Shown: positions 18,096 through 27,946 of the stretch, piece by piece | Layout: each line of letters begins with the position of its first letter | Position numbering within the stretch: position 1 is the stretch's first letter | Source of the DNA: Gammaproteobacteria bacterium | GTDB taxonomy: Bacteria; Pseudomonadota; Gammaproteobacteria; Xanthomonadales; SZUA-36 | Length of the DNA stretch: 55,834 nucleotides | Reading direction: 5' to 3' | Assembly: GCA_021772935.1 (NCBI GenBank) | Contig: JAJFLA010000034.1 | Span: forward strand, 1-55,834 | The notes under the pieces: generated by a model | Databases searched by the model: none | Seen by the model: only the letters and a program-made list of their open reading frames with translations | What the model was told of the DNA's origin: nothing | Position numbers and translations under genes: made by a program

Positions 18096-18977
18096 ATGGA
18101 CCGCTTTCCACTGCTATCCCTAAAGGCGCTGCACACATTTTCCGTGGCCTCCCGATACTTGAATTTCAGTAAGGCAGCCACTGAGCTATTTATTACGCCG
18201 AGTGCTGTCAGTCACCAGATAAAGCGGCTGGAAGAGTCATTGGGGTGTCAACTCTTTGAAAAGAAAGGCACGCAGTTGTACTTGACGCCCGACGCGCAGT
18301 TGTATTCGATCGTCTTAAACCAGTGTTTCGAACAGATCCACGATGCAACGAGGACGCTCACCGGTTATAAAAAGAATGTTATCCAGATTGGGGTCGATGC
18401 CGCTTTTGCCGTACAGCGCCTAACTCCTGAGCTTGGCTTATGGCAAGAAAGTCATCCCGACCTGGATTTGCGGGTACGCATGGTTAGCTGTGAAGATAAT
18501 TTGGCTGAACTTGATCTGGATGTGATTTTTTCAAGAAAAATAAGCCACGCTTTGTATGACAGCACTCAACTGGCCACAGAGAAGTACTATCCGGTTTGTA
18601 GCCGCACACTTGCTATTGGCATTGGGTCGAAAAATCTTGCACAGATCATTTCTTCCCATGCGCTGATTGATCTTAGCGATGTCGATGGCTGGCGACTCTG
18701 GCACCAAGTGCGTGGCAGCCAGATGTCAGACACCTCAAGAGTCATCTATTTTAGCCATACCCTATTGATGATTCAGGCCGCTTTAAGCGGTCAGGGTATA
18801 GCCCTGTTAGAAAAGACTTTGATCAAAAATGAGTTAGATACCGGTGAACTCGTCCTGCTTGAAAACGAAGGTTTTGTCCCCGTGGAATCCAGATATTACT
18901 TTTCCTCACATAAACGTCGGAAAGGGGACAGAAACATCACGACTCTGAAAAACTGGATTGCAGCTTTGTTCCTGTGA
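18096..18977 (+). CDS. LysR family transcriptional regulator
   Basis: This 293-residue protein has an N-terminal winged HTH of the GcvA-like subgroup (SLKALHTFSVASRYLNFSKAATELFITPSAVSHQIKRLEESLG, residues 8-50, split here only by position) and a C-terminal periplasmic-binding-protein-like effector domain. The linker LFEKKGTQLYLTPDA is typical. The effector is unknown. It is divergent from a secreted NTF2-like gene and convergent with a second one, and a LysR-type palindrome sits just upstream of its start. Confidence 0.92.
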   Translation: MDRFPLLSLKALHTFSVASRYLNFSKAATELFITPSAVSHQIKRLEESLGCQLFEKKGTQLYLTPDAQLYSIVLNQCFEQIHDATRTLTGYKKNVIQIGVDAAFAVQRLTPELGLWQESHPDLDLRVRMVSCEDNLAELDLDVIFSRKISHALYDSTQLATEKYYPVCSRTLAIGIGSKNLAQIISSHALIDLSDVDGWRLWHQVRGSQMSDTSRVIYFSHTLLMIQAALSGQGIALLEKTLIKNELDTGELVLLENEGFVPVESRYYFSSHKRRKGDRNITTLKNWIAALFL

Positions 18978-19016
18978 CCCAATCAATCAAAAAACCAATG
19001 TGGCGTTTCACATCTA

Positions 19017-19478
19017 TTATTGGGCTTTGGTTGTTTTATCAGGATTCTTTAAGCGGGAATTCTGCTCTGTCAACAATCGCCAGCTGTCTGCTTCAAGTAC
19101 CCAGATCATGGTGTAGCTGATGTGATCGGTAAATTTCTGTCCTTCCCAACTCCCTGGCGCATGCAAATGCCCCATGGAAACCACGACATCACCCAGATCG
19201 AATGCCGGTCCGGCAACAGCTTCATATCCGTCGTAAAGTAATCTGCCTGAGCGCAGCATATCCATATTCCACTGTTTGTTATGTCGCTCGCCATCCGCGC
19301 CAATATAGATGAAACGATCTGACAATATGGCCATAACGCCGGCTTCATTACGGCTGGTCCAGGCGTCCAGGTAGTGTTTTTCCACTGCCCGGGCATCGCC
19401 GATATTGTCGGCTAGTACCAACGTTGGGGTCAGTATTAGCGTTAGCAGGAAAATCTTTAGTATTTGATTAACGTTCAT
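19017..19478 (-). CDS. secreted DUF4440/NTF2-like protein
   Basis: The protein has about 153 residues from ATG 19478 (158 from the upstream ATG at 19493). I prefer 19478 because MNVNQILKIFLLTLILTPT gives a compact signal peptide ending near LVLADN. The mature part is a DUF4440 domain: ARAVEKHYLDAWTSRNEAGVMAILSDRFIYIGADGE, a central HxH-containing strand (MGHLHAPG) and the closing WVLEADSWRLLTEQNSR. It is probably a periplasmic ligand-binding or enzyme-scaffold protein of unknown substrate. It is convergent with the LysR gene, with only 39 bases between stops. Confidence 0.75.
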   Translation of the reverse strand: MNVNQILKIFLLTLILTPTLVLADNIGDARAVEKHYLDAWTSRNEAGVMAILSDRFIYIGADGERHNKQWNMDMLRSGRLLYDGYEAVAGPAFDLGDVVVSMGHLHAPGSWEGQKFTDHISYTMIWVLEADSWRLLTEQNSRLKNPDKTTKAQ

Positions 19479-19493
19479 TGTCAGGTATCCCAT

Positions 19494-19805
19494 TGATATT
19501 GGCCGTAATATACCGGTAGCTTAAAACCTTATGCTCGATGTCAACGATTCCGAAACTTGATTCAGCAAATGCAGCTATCAAGGCTATAAAGAACGAATTA
19601 GTCTGTACTTTATTGCAGATTCGATTGCTCTGCTGTCCACCAGTAACACAAATCAGTGAGTCACGCTTCGGACCCAGCCGGACAATCTGATACGGTTTTG
19701 TTCATTTTTGCTTCTTTTATTGTAATGTATTGTTAAAATAGACCGTCCGTTATTTATTTATCAGAGCACCTCCGGTCCTATACCGGTTTTGTGCAGGAGA
19801 CTTTT
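19494..19805. other. intergenic region upstream of the hemerythrin operon
   Basis: This stretch of about 310 bases separates two divergently transcribed genes and must hold both promoters. I see a loose inverted repeat CTTGAT...ATCAAG around 19557-19583, whose 15-base spacer is too long for an FNR site. An A/T-rich segment (about 19707-19760) could carry the operon promoter, but no convincing -35/-10 pair. The ribosome binding site AGGAG (19795-19799) serves ATG 19806. I see no RNA gene or repeat here. Confidence 0.4.
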
Positions 19806-20261
19806 ATGTCAAGTATAGATATCAGTAGCGGCCTGGCCGGATTCTTTACTCAGGATCACCGTGATTGTGACGCGCGCTGGGCAGATGTAGAAGAGTTGCT
19901 CGATTCAGCTGACATCGAAACAGCACGTCCGGTCTGGCAGAAGTTTGAGGCCGGTATGCGTCGACACATTGCAATGGAAGAAGAGGTTTTGTTTCCGGCA
20001 TTTGATTCAAGAAGTGGGATGAGTGGTGGCGGCCCAACTGCAATGATGAGAATGGAGCACCAACAGATGCGTGGGTTGCTTGATCAGATTGGTGTTGCGA
20101 TTGAAGCCGGTGATGCGCAGGATGCTATGGATATAGGTGATACGCTGCTGATGTTAATCCAACAACATAATGTTAAGGAAGAAGGCATGCTTTACCCGAT
20201 GGCTGAAAATATGTTGGCCTGGGAATGGGAAGATTTGGCTGCGCGACTCGAGAAGTACTAA
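19806..20261 (+). CDS. hemerythrin domain protein
   Basis: This 151-residue cytoplasmic protein is a four-helix hemerythrin-like domain with its diiron ligand pattern visible: TQDHRD in helix 1, [13 protein letters not shown] (HxxxE) in helix 2, MEHQQM in helix 3 and [13 protein letters not shown] (HxxxE) in helix 4. Bacterial relatives bind O2 or NO or respond to redox and iron stress. ATG 19806 is chosen over an in-frame GTG at 19791 because AGGAG lies 6 bases upstream. Its stop is 11 bases before the CobS-like start, so the three genes hemerythrin-cobS-cobT look like one operon. Confidence 0.9.
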   Translation: MSSIDISSGLAGFFTQDHRDCDARWADVEELLDSADIETARPVWQKFEAGMRRHIAMEEEVLFPAFDSRSGMSGGGPTAMMRMEHQQMRGLLDQIGVAIEAGDAQDAMDIGDTLLMLIQQHNVKEEGMLYPMAENMLAWEWEDLAARLEKY

Positions 20262-20272
20262 TATCCCGTTAC

Positions 20273-21277
20273 ATGGAATGTTCTGACATCACTGCAAACT
20301 ATGACAAGGTGCCGGATCGCAAGGTTGCGGTGCGAGATCTGTTTGATATTGATACGGATATGATGGTGCCGATGTTTTCGTCCGGCAACGAATATGTACC
20401 GCTTAAAGATGATGCTTACCAGTTTGATCCGGAAACCACGTTGGCTATTCTCGCTGGCTTTGCATATAACTCACGGGTGATGGTGCAGGGCTATCATGGC
20501 AGCGGCAAAACCACACATATCGAACAGGTGGCGGCGAGGTTGAACTGGGCATGTGTGCGCATCAATCTTGATAGTTATATCAGCAGAGTGGATCTGATCG
20601 GCAGGGACAGCATCGTGCTGAAACAGGGTCAACAGGTGACCGAGTTCAAGCAGGGTCTTTTGCCCTGGTCTTTACAAACACCGACCGCGTTGGTATTCGA
20701 TGAATACGACGCGGGTCGAGCGGATGTGATGTTTGTGATCCAGCGCGTACTTGAGGCCGAGGGCAGGCTCACATTGCTTGATCAGAATCGCATCATCACA
20801 CCGCATCCGGCGTTCCGTCTGTTTGCAACCAGCAACACCATTGGGATGGGTGATACCACTGGGCTTTACCACGGCACGCAACAAATCAACCAGGGCCAAC
20901 TGGATCGTTGGAACATCATCGCCACGCTTAATTACCTGCCTCACGATGCAGAACTTGGTATTGCCCTTGCCAAGGCTCCCAGCTACCAGACTGAAGAGGG
21001 TCGGGAACTTTTGAGCCGGATGATCCAGGTTGCCAACCTGACACGGCAGGGTTTTATGCAAGGTGATCTTTCCACTGTCATGTCGTTGCGCACCGTAATC
21101 AACTGGTCCCGCAACACCGAAATTTTCGCTGACGCAGCTTACGCGTTCAAATTAACCTTTGTTAACCGCTGTGATGAACTTGAACGGCCCGTAGTCGCCG
21201 AGTATTACCAGCGTTGTTTTGGTGAGGACTTGCCTGGATTTTCAACCGGTATGGATCCCGGTCTGGTTGCCAAGTGA
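20273..21277 (+). CDS. cobS: CobS-like AAA+ ATPase
   Basis: This 334-residue MoxR-type AAA+ protein matches CobS, the ATPase subunit of aerobic cobaltochelatase, along its length: the N-terminal [15 protein letters not shown], Walker A GYHGSGKT (residues 73-80), [25 protein letters not shown], Walker [11 protein letters not shown], sensor [29 protein letters not shown], and a C-terminal [22 protein letters not shown] 20273 is preferred over an upstream in-frame ATG at 20225 inside the hemerythrin gene, because homology starts at PDRK. It overlaps the next gene by four bases (GTGA). In true cobaltochelatase CobS and CobT drive Co insertion by CobN, which is absent from this window. Confidence 0.9.
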   Translation: MECSDITANYDKVPDRKVAVRDLFDIDTDMMVPMFSSGNEYVPLKDDAYQFDPETTLAILAGFAYNSRVMVQGYHGSGKTTHIEQVAARLNWACVRINLDSYISRVDLIGRDSIVLKQGQQVTEFKQGLLPWSLQTPTALVFDEYDAGRADVMFVIQRVLEAEGRLTLLDQNRIITPHPAFRLFATSNTIGMGDTTGLYHGTQQINQGQLDRWNIIATLNYLPHDAELGIALAKAPSYQTEEGRELLSRMIQVANLTRQGFMQGDLSTVMSLRTVINWSRNTEIFADAAYAFKLTFVNRCDELERPVVAEYYQRCFGEDLPGFSTGMDPGLVAK

Positions 21278-23205
21278 ATCTTCCACCGGCTTGCAACGCA
21301 CGTGAATTATTTGAGCATGCGCTTGAAAGCAGCAGTCGCGCCCTTGCGGGTGACCCCGAATTGTTAATCAGCTTTCCCGGACAGACAAAAAGTGGCGAAA
21401 GTACACATCCAGTGACCCCGATAATTGATCAAGCCATGACTGGAGAGCAGGTGACTGTCCTGCGTGGTTATTGCGATTCCTTGGCAGTGAAACTTCGTTA
21501 CCACAACGCTGATTTGCATCAACAGGTGTCACCTGCAGGGCCTTTATCCCGTGCAGTGTTTAATGCGCTTGAGGATTTACGCATTGAGATCGTTGCCTCT
21601 CGGGCTTATTCCGGGGTGGCGCTTAATCTTGCTGCAGCGTTTGCACAAAAATCCCGTTTACTCGGTCCGGATATGCTCAAATCAGACACAGCGACGCCGT
21701 TGGCCAATGCCGCAGTGCTGATGTTACGGGCCAGTTTGCTAGAGCGGCCGTTAACCGATACTTTGGCCCGCTATGTAAGCCGTTGGCAGGACGACATTGA
21801 TACACGTGTTGGTGAAGACATCCAGGCCAAACTGGAACAATTTGCCGACACCACTGAGGATCAATTGAGCTTTGCTGAATGCTCGCTGCTTTTTATAAAA
21901 AGTCTGGAATTGATGGATGAGCCTGAGAATAATCCACAGACAACAGCGGCAGACCCTGATATGGAGTACGAAGCAGGCACAGCAAGCACTGATCAAAATA
22001 GTAGCGAAAGTAGTCCGGCTGATAACGAAGAAAAGGATAGTTCACAAGTAGCTGCATCGCTGTCGGCTGATGAAGAGCAGAAGGAGTCGCTATCAAGCAG
22101 GCATACCGAGCCAGGTACAGGTGTTTCCAGTTCGGTTATTTCATTTCCAAAAAACAAAGATCATGATTCAGTTTCAATGGAACTTGATTCCATCCAGGCT
22201 GCGTCAGCAGAGCCTGGTAACTCAGATCAAGCTTCAAATGGCGTAACGGCCTACCATGCGTATACAACGCGATTTGACCAGCTGGTACAAGCAAGGGATT
22301 TGCTCGATAAACACCAGTTGAAACACCTGCGTGCCGAGCTTGACCAGGAAACTTTTGCACATCGACAGGTCGCTGTCAGACTTGCCAAGCGTTTACAAAA
22401 TAGCCTTACGACGTTACAAAAAAGGGCGTGGACCTTTGATCTGGATGACGGTTTGCTGGATACCACGCGTTTGTCTCGTTTGGTGACTGACCCATACAGC
22501 CCGTTGGTCTACCAACAGGAACGTGACAGCCAGACATGTGACACGGTTGTTTCATTCCTGGTCGATAATTCCGGCTCAATGCGTGGCAGACCGATTGTGT
22601 TGGCCGCGATGTTCACCGACATCCTCGCCCAGGCTCTCGAGCGAAGTCACGTCGTGACAGAGATTCTTGGTTTTACCACCAGCCAGTGGCGAGGTGGTCA
22701 GACCTGCCAGAGCTGGCGTACTGCTGGCAAGCCGGGTGATCCGGGCCGACTGAGTGATTTACGCCACGTGGTTTACAAGACAGCAGATGAACCCTGGCGC
22801 AGGGCAAGACAATCGTTGGGTGTGATGCTGTGGCCGGAACTTTTGAAAGAAAATGTGGATGGTGAGGCCTTGCTATGGGCCCATCGCCGTCTGTGCGCAC
22901 GTTCGGAACAACGGCGTATCCTGATGGTGATCTCTGATGGTGTAGCGGCTGATGATGCCACCCTGACTGCCAATGCCAGTGACTATCTCGAGTCACATTT
23001 ACGTCAGGTTATCCAATGGATTGAAACGAAATCATCTGTAGAAATACTCGCAGTAGGTATTGGCCATGATGTCAGTAACGTCTACACACGCAGCGTGACC
23101 ATTGCTGACAGCGAACAACTGGGTGATGCAATGGCGCATGAACTCATTGAATTACTGGGGAATGTCCCGTCCACGGCGCGTTACCCCTTAGCGGTTAACC
23201 GTTAA
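21274..23205 (+). CDS. cobT: CobT-like VWA-domain protein
   Basis: This 643-residue protein starts at GTG 21274, overlapping the CobS stop. An N-terminal helical CobT domain ([20 protein letters not shown]) is followed by an acidic, Ser/Glu/Asp-rich low-complexity linker (about residues 215-325). The C-terminal von Willebrand A domain has an intact MIDAS motif DNSGSMRG (D431, S433, S435). Strongly CobT-like stretches follow: [35 protein letters not shown] and [10 protein letters not shown]. It should form a two-tiered ring with CobS. Cobaltochelatase activity needs CobN, not seen here; a role in maturing another metalloprotein such as the adjacent hemerythrin is speculative. Confidence 0.9.
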   Translation: MNLPPACNARELFEHALESSSRALAGDPELLISFPGQTKSGESTHPVTPIIDQAMTGEQVTVLRGYCDSLAVKLRYHNADLHQQVSPAGPLSRAVFNALEDLRIEIVASRAYSGVALNLAAAFAQKSRLLGPDMLKSDTATPLANAAVLMLRASLLERPLTDTLARYVSRWQDDIDTRVGEDIQAKLEQFADTTEDQLSFAECSLLFIKSLELMDEPENNPQTTAADPDMEYEAGTASTDQNSSESSPADNEEKDSSQVAASLSADEEQKESLSSRHTEPGTGVSSSVISFPKNKDHDSVSMELDSIQAASAEPGNSDQASNGVTAYHAYTTRFDQLVQARDLLDKHQLKHLRAELDQETFAHRQVAVRLAKRLQNSLTTLQKRAWTFDLDDGLLDTTRLSRLVTDPYSPLVYQQERDSQTCDTVVSFLVDNSGSMRGRPIVLAAMFTDILAQALERSHVVTEILGFTTSQWRGGQTCQSWRTAGKPGDPGRLSDLRHVVYKTADEPWRRARQSLGVMLWPELLKENVDGEALLWAHRRLCARSEQRRILMVISDGVAADDATLTANASDYLESHLRQVIQWIETKSSVEILAVGIGHDVSNVYTRSVTIADSEQLGDAMAHELIELLGNVPSTARYPLAVNR

Positions 23206-23247
23206 AAATTTACACATTAATCAACTAACAGGCAGCAGGACCAAACG

Positions 23248-25266
23248 ATGAGCTATCAATTCAAAAATATAGAACTTTCAAAAATCACGATTATCGGTGC
23301 AGGGAATATCGGCCCGGATATATGCCTTCATTTTGCCAAGGTTTTTGCTGCAGATGGGGTAAAGATGGTGCTGGTGGATATTGCGGAACAGGCATTGGAG
23401 AGTGCGAGGGCACGGATTCAGAAGAAGGTCGCAAGCGGTGTAAAAGTACGTGCTTTCCGGGCTGATCTTGCAGATTTGATGCTTGAGAGCATCAGCTATA
23501 CCAGTGACTACGAAAACATTACTGGTTCCAGCCTGGTGCTGGAGGCTGCTACCGAGGATGAAGGCATCAAGGATGCTATTTTCAAACAGGTAGATGCCAT
23601 CTGTGATGAAAAGACGATTTTTCTTTCAAATTCATCACATATGCGTCCAGAGGTTATTTTCCGTAACACCTCCAACCCGGGACGCTGCCTGGTTGCCCAT
23701 TATTTTTTCCCCGCAGAACGTAATCCGATTGTAGAAATCATTCCGGGTGCTGATACCAACCCGATACTGACGGATAACTTACTTGGCATGTATGAAGCGA
23801 TCGGTAAAGTGCCGATGGAAGTAGCCAGCTCTTATGGCTACGCGATCGACCCTATTTTTGAAGGCTTGTTTCAGAATGCAATCCTGTGTCTGCAAAAGGG
23901 CTATGGAACGGTCAAGGAAATCGACAAGGTATCCATGGATGCGTTGGGTTGTGGTGTCGGTCCTGTGACAGCGGTCACCTTGGCAGGCGGTAACGAGATT
24001 ACCGATCACGGCTTGGATGAAATGCACGGGCAATTATTGCCCTGGTTTAAATCACCACGCATGTTGAAAGAACTCATCGCGAGCGGTGAACGTTGGGACA
24101 TCGCCAGCAAAGGTGATCAAATTGAAGTGTCACCGGATAGACAACAGCATTTAAAAAACCAGGTGGTGGGGGCATTCTGTGCCTTGGCCGCGTATATCGC
24201 TGACCTCGGTATTTGTGAAATCAGCGACCTGGACAAAGCCTGCGAGACTGCGCTGGTGATCAAACCGCCTTTTTCCATGATGAATGCAATGGGTATTGAT
24301 AAGGCCTACGACATGGTTGAGGCCTGGTGTGCGGATAATGAAGGTTTTCCCGTGCCGAAGAGTCTGGCTACCGCACGTGATGCTGGTGGCTGGAAGCTTT
24401 CCAATGTGACGCGCAAGACACTGGACAATGTTGCCGTGCTGACGATTAAACGACCCAAGGTGCTCAATGCAGTTGACACGACTGTACTGGCTGAATTGAT
24501 GGAAAAATTCTCTGAAGCAGAAAATGATCCTGCGATTGTAGGTACCGTGCTGACCGGGTTCGGGGTTAAGGCTTTTGTATCGGGCGCAGATATCAACGAT
24601 CTGGCTGCTTGCAAAACTGCTGAGGCCGGCTATGCCAATTCCCAGAATTTCCAAAAAGTCTGCAATTTTGTCGAGGCGCTGAAAAAACCAGTGGTATGCG
24701 CCTGGAATGGCTTTGCTTTTGGCGGTGGTGCAGAACTGGCTATGTCCTGTACGGCACGCGTTTGCAAAGCAGGCATGAAGATTGCTGCTTGCCAACCCGA
24801 AGTCAACCTGGGGTTCATACCCGGTGCGGGAGGCACACAGCGTTTGCCAAGATTAGTTGGTATTAGCAAGGCCGCCGAGATATTGCGTACCGCAAGGCCA
24901 GTTTCTTCCAGCGAAGCGGTAGAAATCGGCCTGGCACGGGAAGAGGTTGAAGGTAACCTGGTAGATGCAGCTGCCTCACTTGTCAAACAGATTGCAGATG
25001 GCAGCGTGGTGGTACCAACCATCGAGTCCGGGCCATTGGATACTGTGGGTGAACCCGAAGATGTGGATATCGGTTATCACAGCAGGGCCATTGACAAGAT
25101 CCTGACAAATGCAATTTACGCGGGTGCAAAAATGACACTGGCCGAGGGCCTGGAATTGGAATCCCGCTCATTTGGAAAATGCATTGAAACCAAAGACATG
25201 TGGATTGGTTTAGAGGTTTTTATGACCCAGGGGGCAGGTAAAAAAGCACCGTTTATTCACAAGTGA
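23248..25266 (+). CDS. bifunctional 3-hydroxyacyl-CoA dehydrogenase/enoyl-CoA hydratase
   Basis: This 672-residue protein has the dehydrogenase first and the hydratase second, the reverse of FadB. The Rossmann motif is TIIGAGNIGPD (G17, G19, G22), with SNSSHMRPE and VAHYFFPAERNPIVEIIPG in the substrate region. The crotonase part (from about residue 390) has SGADINDL, AFGGGAELAMSC and CQPEVNLGFIPGAGGTQRLPRLVG with both catalytic Glu. It probably converts enoyl-CoA to 3-ketoacyl-CoA; chain length is unknown. The same domain order is known in archaeal crotonyl-CoA hydratase/3-hydroxybutyryl-CoA dehydrogenase. It follows CobT by 42 bases, so co-transcription is possible, though a functional link is not obvious. 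Confidence 0.9.
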   Translation: MSYQFKNIELSKITIIGAGNIGPDICLHFAKVFAADGVKMVLVDIAEQALESARARIQKKVASGVKVRAFRADLADLMLESISYTSDYENITGSSLVLEAATEDEGIKDAIFKQVDAICDEKTIFLSNSSHMRPEVIFRNTSNPGRCLVAHYFFPAERNPIVEIIPGADTNPILTDNLLGMYEAIGKVPMEVASSYGYAIDPIFEGLFQNAILCLQKGYGTVKEIDKVSMDALGCGVGPVTAVTLAGGNEITDHGLDEMHGQLLPWFKSPRMLKELIASGERWDIASKGDQIEVSPDRQQHLKNQVVGAFCALAAYIADLGICEISDLDKACETALVIKPPFSMMNAMGIDKAYDMVEAWCADNEGFPVPKSLATARDAGGWKLSNVTRKTLDNVAVLTIKRPKVLNAVDTTVLAELMEKFSEAENDPAIVGTVLTGFGVKAFVSGADINDLAACKTAEAGYANSQNFQKVCNFVEALKKPVVCAWNGFAFGGGAELAMSCTARVCKAGMKIAACQPEVNLGFIPGAGGTQRLPRLVGISKAAEILRTARPVSSSEAVEIGLAREEVEGNLVDAAASLVKQIADGSVVVPTIESGPLDTVGEPEDVDIGYHSRAIDKILTNAIYAGAKMTLAEGLELESRSFGKCIETKDMWIGLEVFMTQGAGKKAPFIHK

Positions 25267-25480
25267 AGGGCATTGATACTCGTTTGCAGTTTCTGGTCAA
25301 AGAGCTCAAATGAGACCCGGCAAAGCCAAGTTTGTCGTACTACTTGTTAATTCTTTCTGTACATTAGTTTAGACTTAAAGTAATAATAAGTAACAAGCAG
25401 CGCAATTTTCACTTGGGAATTAGCACTGTAAATAAATAAATCCGGGACTCAACAGCTAACTACACAGGTAGGTCAATACA

Positions 25481-27823
25481 ATGCATAGACATAAGCAAAA
25501 TCCGTTTACACAAAAAAAAGCACTGGCCATGGCGATCGCTTTCGCCATGGCATGCACCACTAACGCCGCGTTGGCACAAGATGATCAGGACGATGATTTT
25601 GCAGGTCTTGAGGAAGTCATCGTTACTGCCACCAAACGTGCCGAATCAATGCAGGAGGTCGGTATGTCAATTACCGCTCTTGCCGATACAGAACTAGAAC
25701 GGATGGGTGTCAATGGTCTGCTAGATTTTGCTGTGAGAGTACCTAATCTGGCAATGGCTTATGAGGCGGACGGGCGTTTCGATTCAAGTTCACCGTCAAT
25801 TCGAGGTATTTTTGGTAAAGATACCACCGGCTTTTATTTTGATGATACACCGGTCAATGCATCCATTTTGCCACGGGTCATGGATGTTGAACGGATTGAA
25901 ATACTACGTGGTCCTCAAGGTTCACTTTACGGAGCTCGTTCGATGGGTGGCACGATTCGCTTCATCACCAAGCAACCAACCCTGAATGAATCTGAAAGCA
26001 AACTCCACGCTACTTTGTCAACTGTAAAAGAAGGTGATCAGAATTACGATTTTGACGCGACCTTCAATATCCCTGTGGTTGAAGATAAGTTTGCCCTGCG
26101 TGTTACCGCATATTACGGATCATACTCCGGAATTTTCGACCGGGAATTTCAACCCACATGGGTTGAGGCCGGGTCTGGCGCTATCCGGCAAACAACTGCT
26201 CCATCCTTTGATCGTCATGAGAATGTTGATGATGAGGAGTTTTATGGTACGCAGATTATTGGTAATTGGGTGGTTTCAGAGAACGTGACCATCACACCGA
26301 GGTTCATGTATCAAAAAATTGAGGCCGATGGACTGCCATTTGCGGATATCGATCCTGAGAGTACCACCGAGTTCCGGTTCTTTGATTCAGACGAACCCGG
26401 TACCGATGAGTGGTTCATCGCCAGTGGCACACTTAACTGGGATACCGCAAGAGGTGCGCTGACATCGACCACTTCATTTTATGACCGCAAGACGGATGAA
26501 TTTGAAGAAGAGGCTTCGTTTCTTCACTTTCTGTTCAATGCTGTGATTGAAATTCCCATCGATCCTATCGAATCAACCATTTCCACGGTTGAAAAATACG
26601 AAAGTTTTGTTCATGAAACACGCTTTAGCAGTAATAACGAGGGTAATTTCCAGTACACCGTTGGTTTTTTCTATCAGGATCAGGAATTTGATCACCATTA
26701 TCCTCGAGCAACACAACCAGGTCTTGCTGATGCAATAGATGGCCTTACTGGAGTGCCTGGTTTGGGTCAAAATTGCGATTTCGGGTTTTGTCTTACCGAT
26801 GATGATTTGATTTTTACCACCAATACTCTGACCAAAACTGAAGAAATTGCTTTCTTCGGTGAGGTTACCTGGGAAATCAATGAACGCTGGGCTATTACCG
26901 CTGGTGGTCGTTTTTATGATACTGAAGTGAGCGCCGTCAATACGGCTGATGGGTTTGCCAATGGTGGCCCCAGTAGTTTTGACGACAATCAAAGTGAGTC
27001 CGATTTCAATCCCAAGATATTGGTGCAGGCGAATGTCAATGAAGATGTCAATGTCTACGCCACTGCGTCCAAGGGATTCCGGATTGGTGGTATTAATGGC
27101 AACGTACCCATTGGATTATGTGGACCCGAATTGGATGAGCTCGGCATTAACCCGTCAAATGCAACAACCTTTGACTCAGATAGCTTGTGGAGCTACGAGC
27201 TGGGGTTCAAAAGCTCCCTCGCCAATAATCGGGTGACCCTCAACGGCGCAGCGTATTTCATTCAATGGAGTAATATCCAACAGCTCAATCGTCTGGCCTG
27301 CGGTTTTCAATTTACTCAGAATGCAGGTGAAGCAGAAAGCCAGGGTTTTGAGTTGGAATTGTCAGCCGCACCCAGTGAAGGCTTGACCATCTCCCTGGGC
27401 GTCGGTTACACCGATGCTACCATCACCGATGACGGTGGTGTTGCTGGCGTGACCAATGGTGACAAAATCCAGGGCGTACCTGATTGGACCGCTACTGCCA
27501 GTGTACAATATATGTGGCCGCTTGCCACCGGTGGTTGGGAAGGCATGGTCAGAGCTGACGGCAATTTTTATGGCGATAGCTTTAGTTCCAATAACGAAGC
27601 TTCGGCTGAAACACAACGTTTGCGTGAATCCTGGTCGGCGTTAAATGTACGCGCCGGTGTGGTTAACGAAAAATGGGAAGTGCTCCTGTTTGTTGATAAC
27701 CTGACTGACGAACGTGCGAATCTTGCTGACAGTCGTTCCATCGCTGCAGAAACACCAGGGCGTCAGAGACTGGTTGTTAACCGTCCCCGTACCATCGGTG
27801 TCGAGGGTAGGATTCGTTTCTGA
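25481..27823 (+). CDS. TonB-dependent outer-membrane receptor
   Basis: The 780-residue protein has a signal peptide (cut near NAALAQDD), an N-terminal TonB box/plug start LEEVIVTATKRAESMQEV, the plug motif VERIEILRGPQGSLYGARSMGGTIRFITKQP and a 22-strand-type barrel ending in VEGRIRF with a terminal Phe. It takes up a siderophore, vitamin or organic compound; the substrate cannot be read from sequence, although this TATKR subgroup is common in marine gammaproteobacteria. It stands alone, with a 214-base A/T-rich upstream region and a clear terminator downstream. Confidence 0.93.
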   Translation: MHRHKQNPFTQKKALAMAIAFAMACTTNAALAQDDQDDDFAGLEEVIVTATKRAESMQEVGMSITALADTELERMGVNGLLDFAVRVPNLAMAYEADGRFDSSSPSIRGIFGKDTTGFYFDDTPVNASILPRVMDVERIEILRGPQGSLYGARSMGGTIRFITKQPTLNESESKLHATLSTVKEGDQNYDFDATFNIPVVEDKFALRVTAYYGSYSGIFDREFQPTWVEAGSGAIRQTTAPSFDRHENVDDEEFYGTQIIGNWVVSENVTITPRFMYQKIEADGLPFADIDPESTTEFRFFDSDEPGTDEWFIASGTLNWDTARGALTSTTSFYDRKTDEFEEEASFLHFLFNAVIEIPIDPIESTISTVEKYESFVHETRFSSNNEGNFQYTVGFFYQDQEFDHHYPRATQPGLADAIDGLTGVPGLGQNCDFGFCLTDDDLIFTTNTLTKTEEIAFFGEVTWEINERWAITAGGRFYDTEVSAVNTADGFANGGPSSFDDNQSESDFNPKILVQANVNEDVNVYATASKGFRIGGINGNVPIGLCGPELDELGINPSNATTFDSDSLWSYELGFKSSLANNRVTLNGAAYFIQWSNIQQLNRLACGFQFTQNAGEAESQGFELELSAAPSEGLTISLGVGYTDATITDDGGVAGVTNGDKIQGVPDWTATASVQYMWPLATGGWEGMVRADGNFYGDSFSSNNEASAETQRLRESWSALNVRAGVVNEKWEVLLFVDNLTDERANLADSRSIAAETPGRQRLVVNRPRTIGVEGRIRF

Positions 27824-27852
27824 CAACAGTCTATTTGATAGACAAAGAAGTG

Positions 27853-27879
27853 GGCTGGTTTTACCAGCCTATTTTTTTT
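27853..27879 (+). terminator. rho-independent terminator of the TonB receptor gene
   Basis: GGCTGGT-ttt-ACCAGCC forms a perfect 7-bp hairpin with a 3-base loop, followed at once by a run of eight T (27872-27879). It starts 29 bases after the receptor stop codon and is the clearest intrinsic terminator in the window. Confidence 0.88.
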
Positions 27880-27946
27880 GGTTATTTACTGAACGAGATC
27901 AGGCAATACTCAGGTCTGAAGCTGTTCGTGGCCCTTGCGTGTTGTC

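Noticed and set aside
19557-19583. CTTGAT...ATCAAG as a possible FNR/Dnr site before the hemerythrin gene
   Set aside because: The spacer is 15 bases, while FNR-type sites need four.
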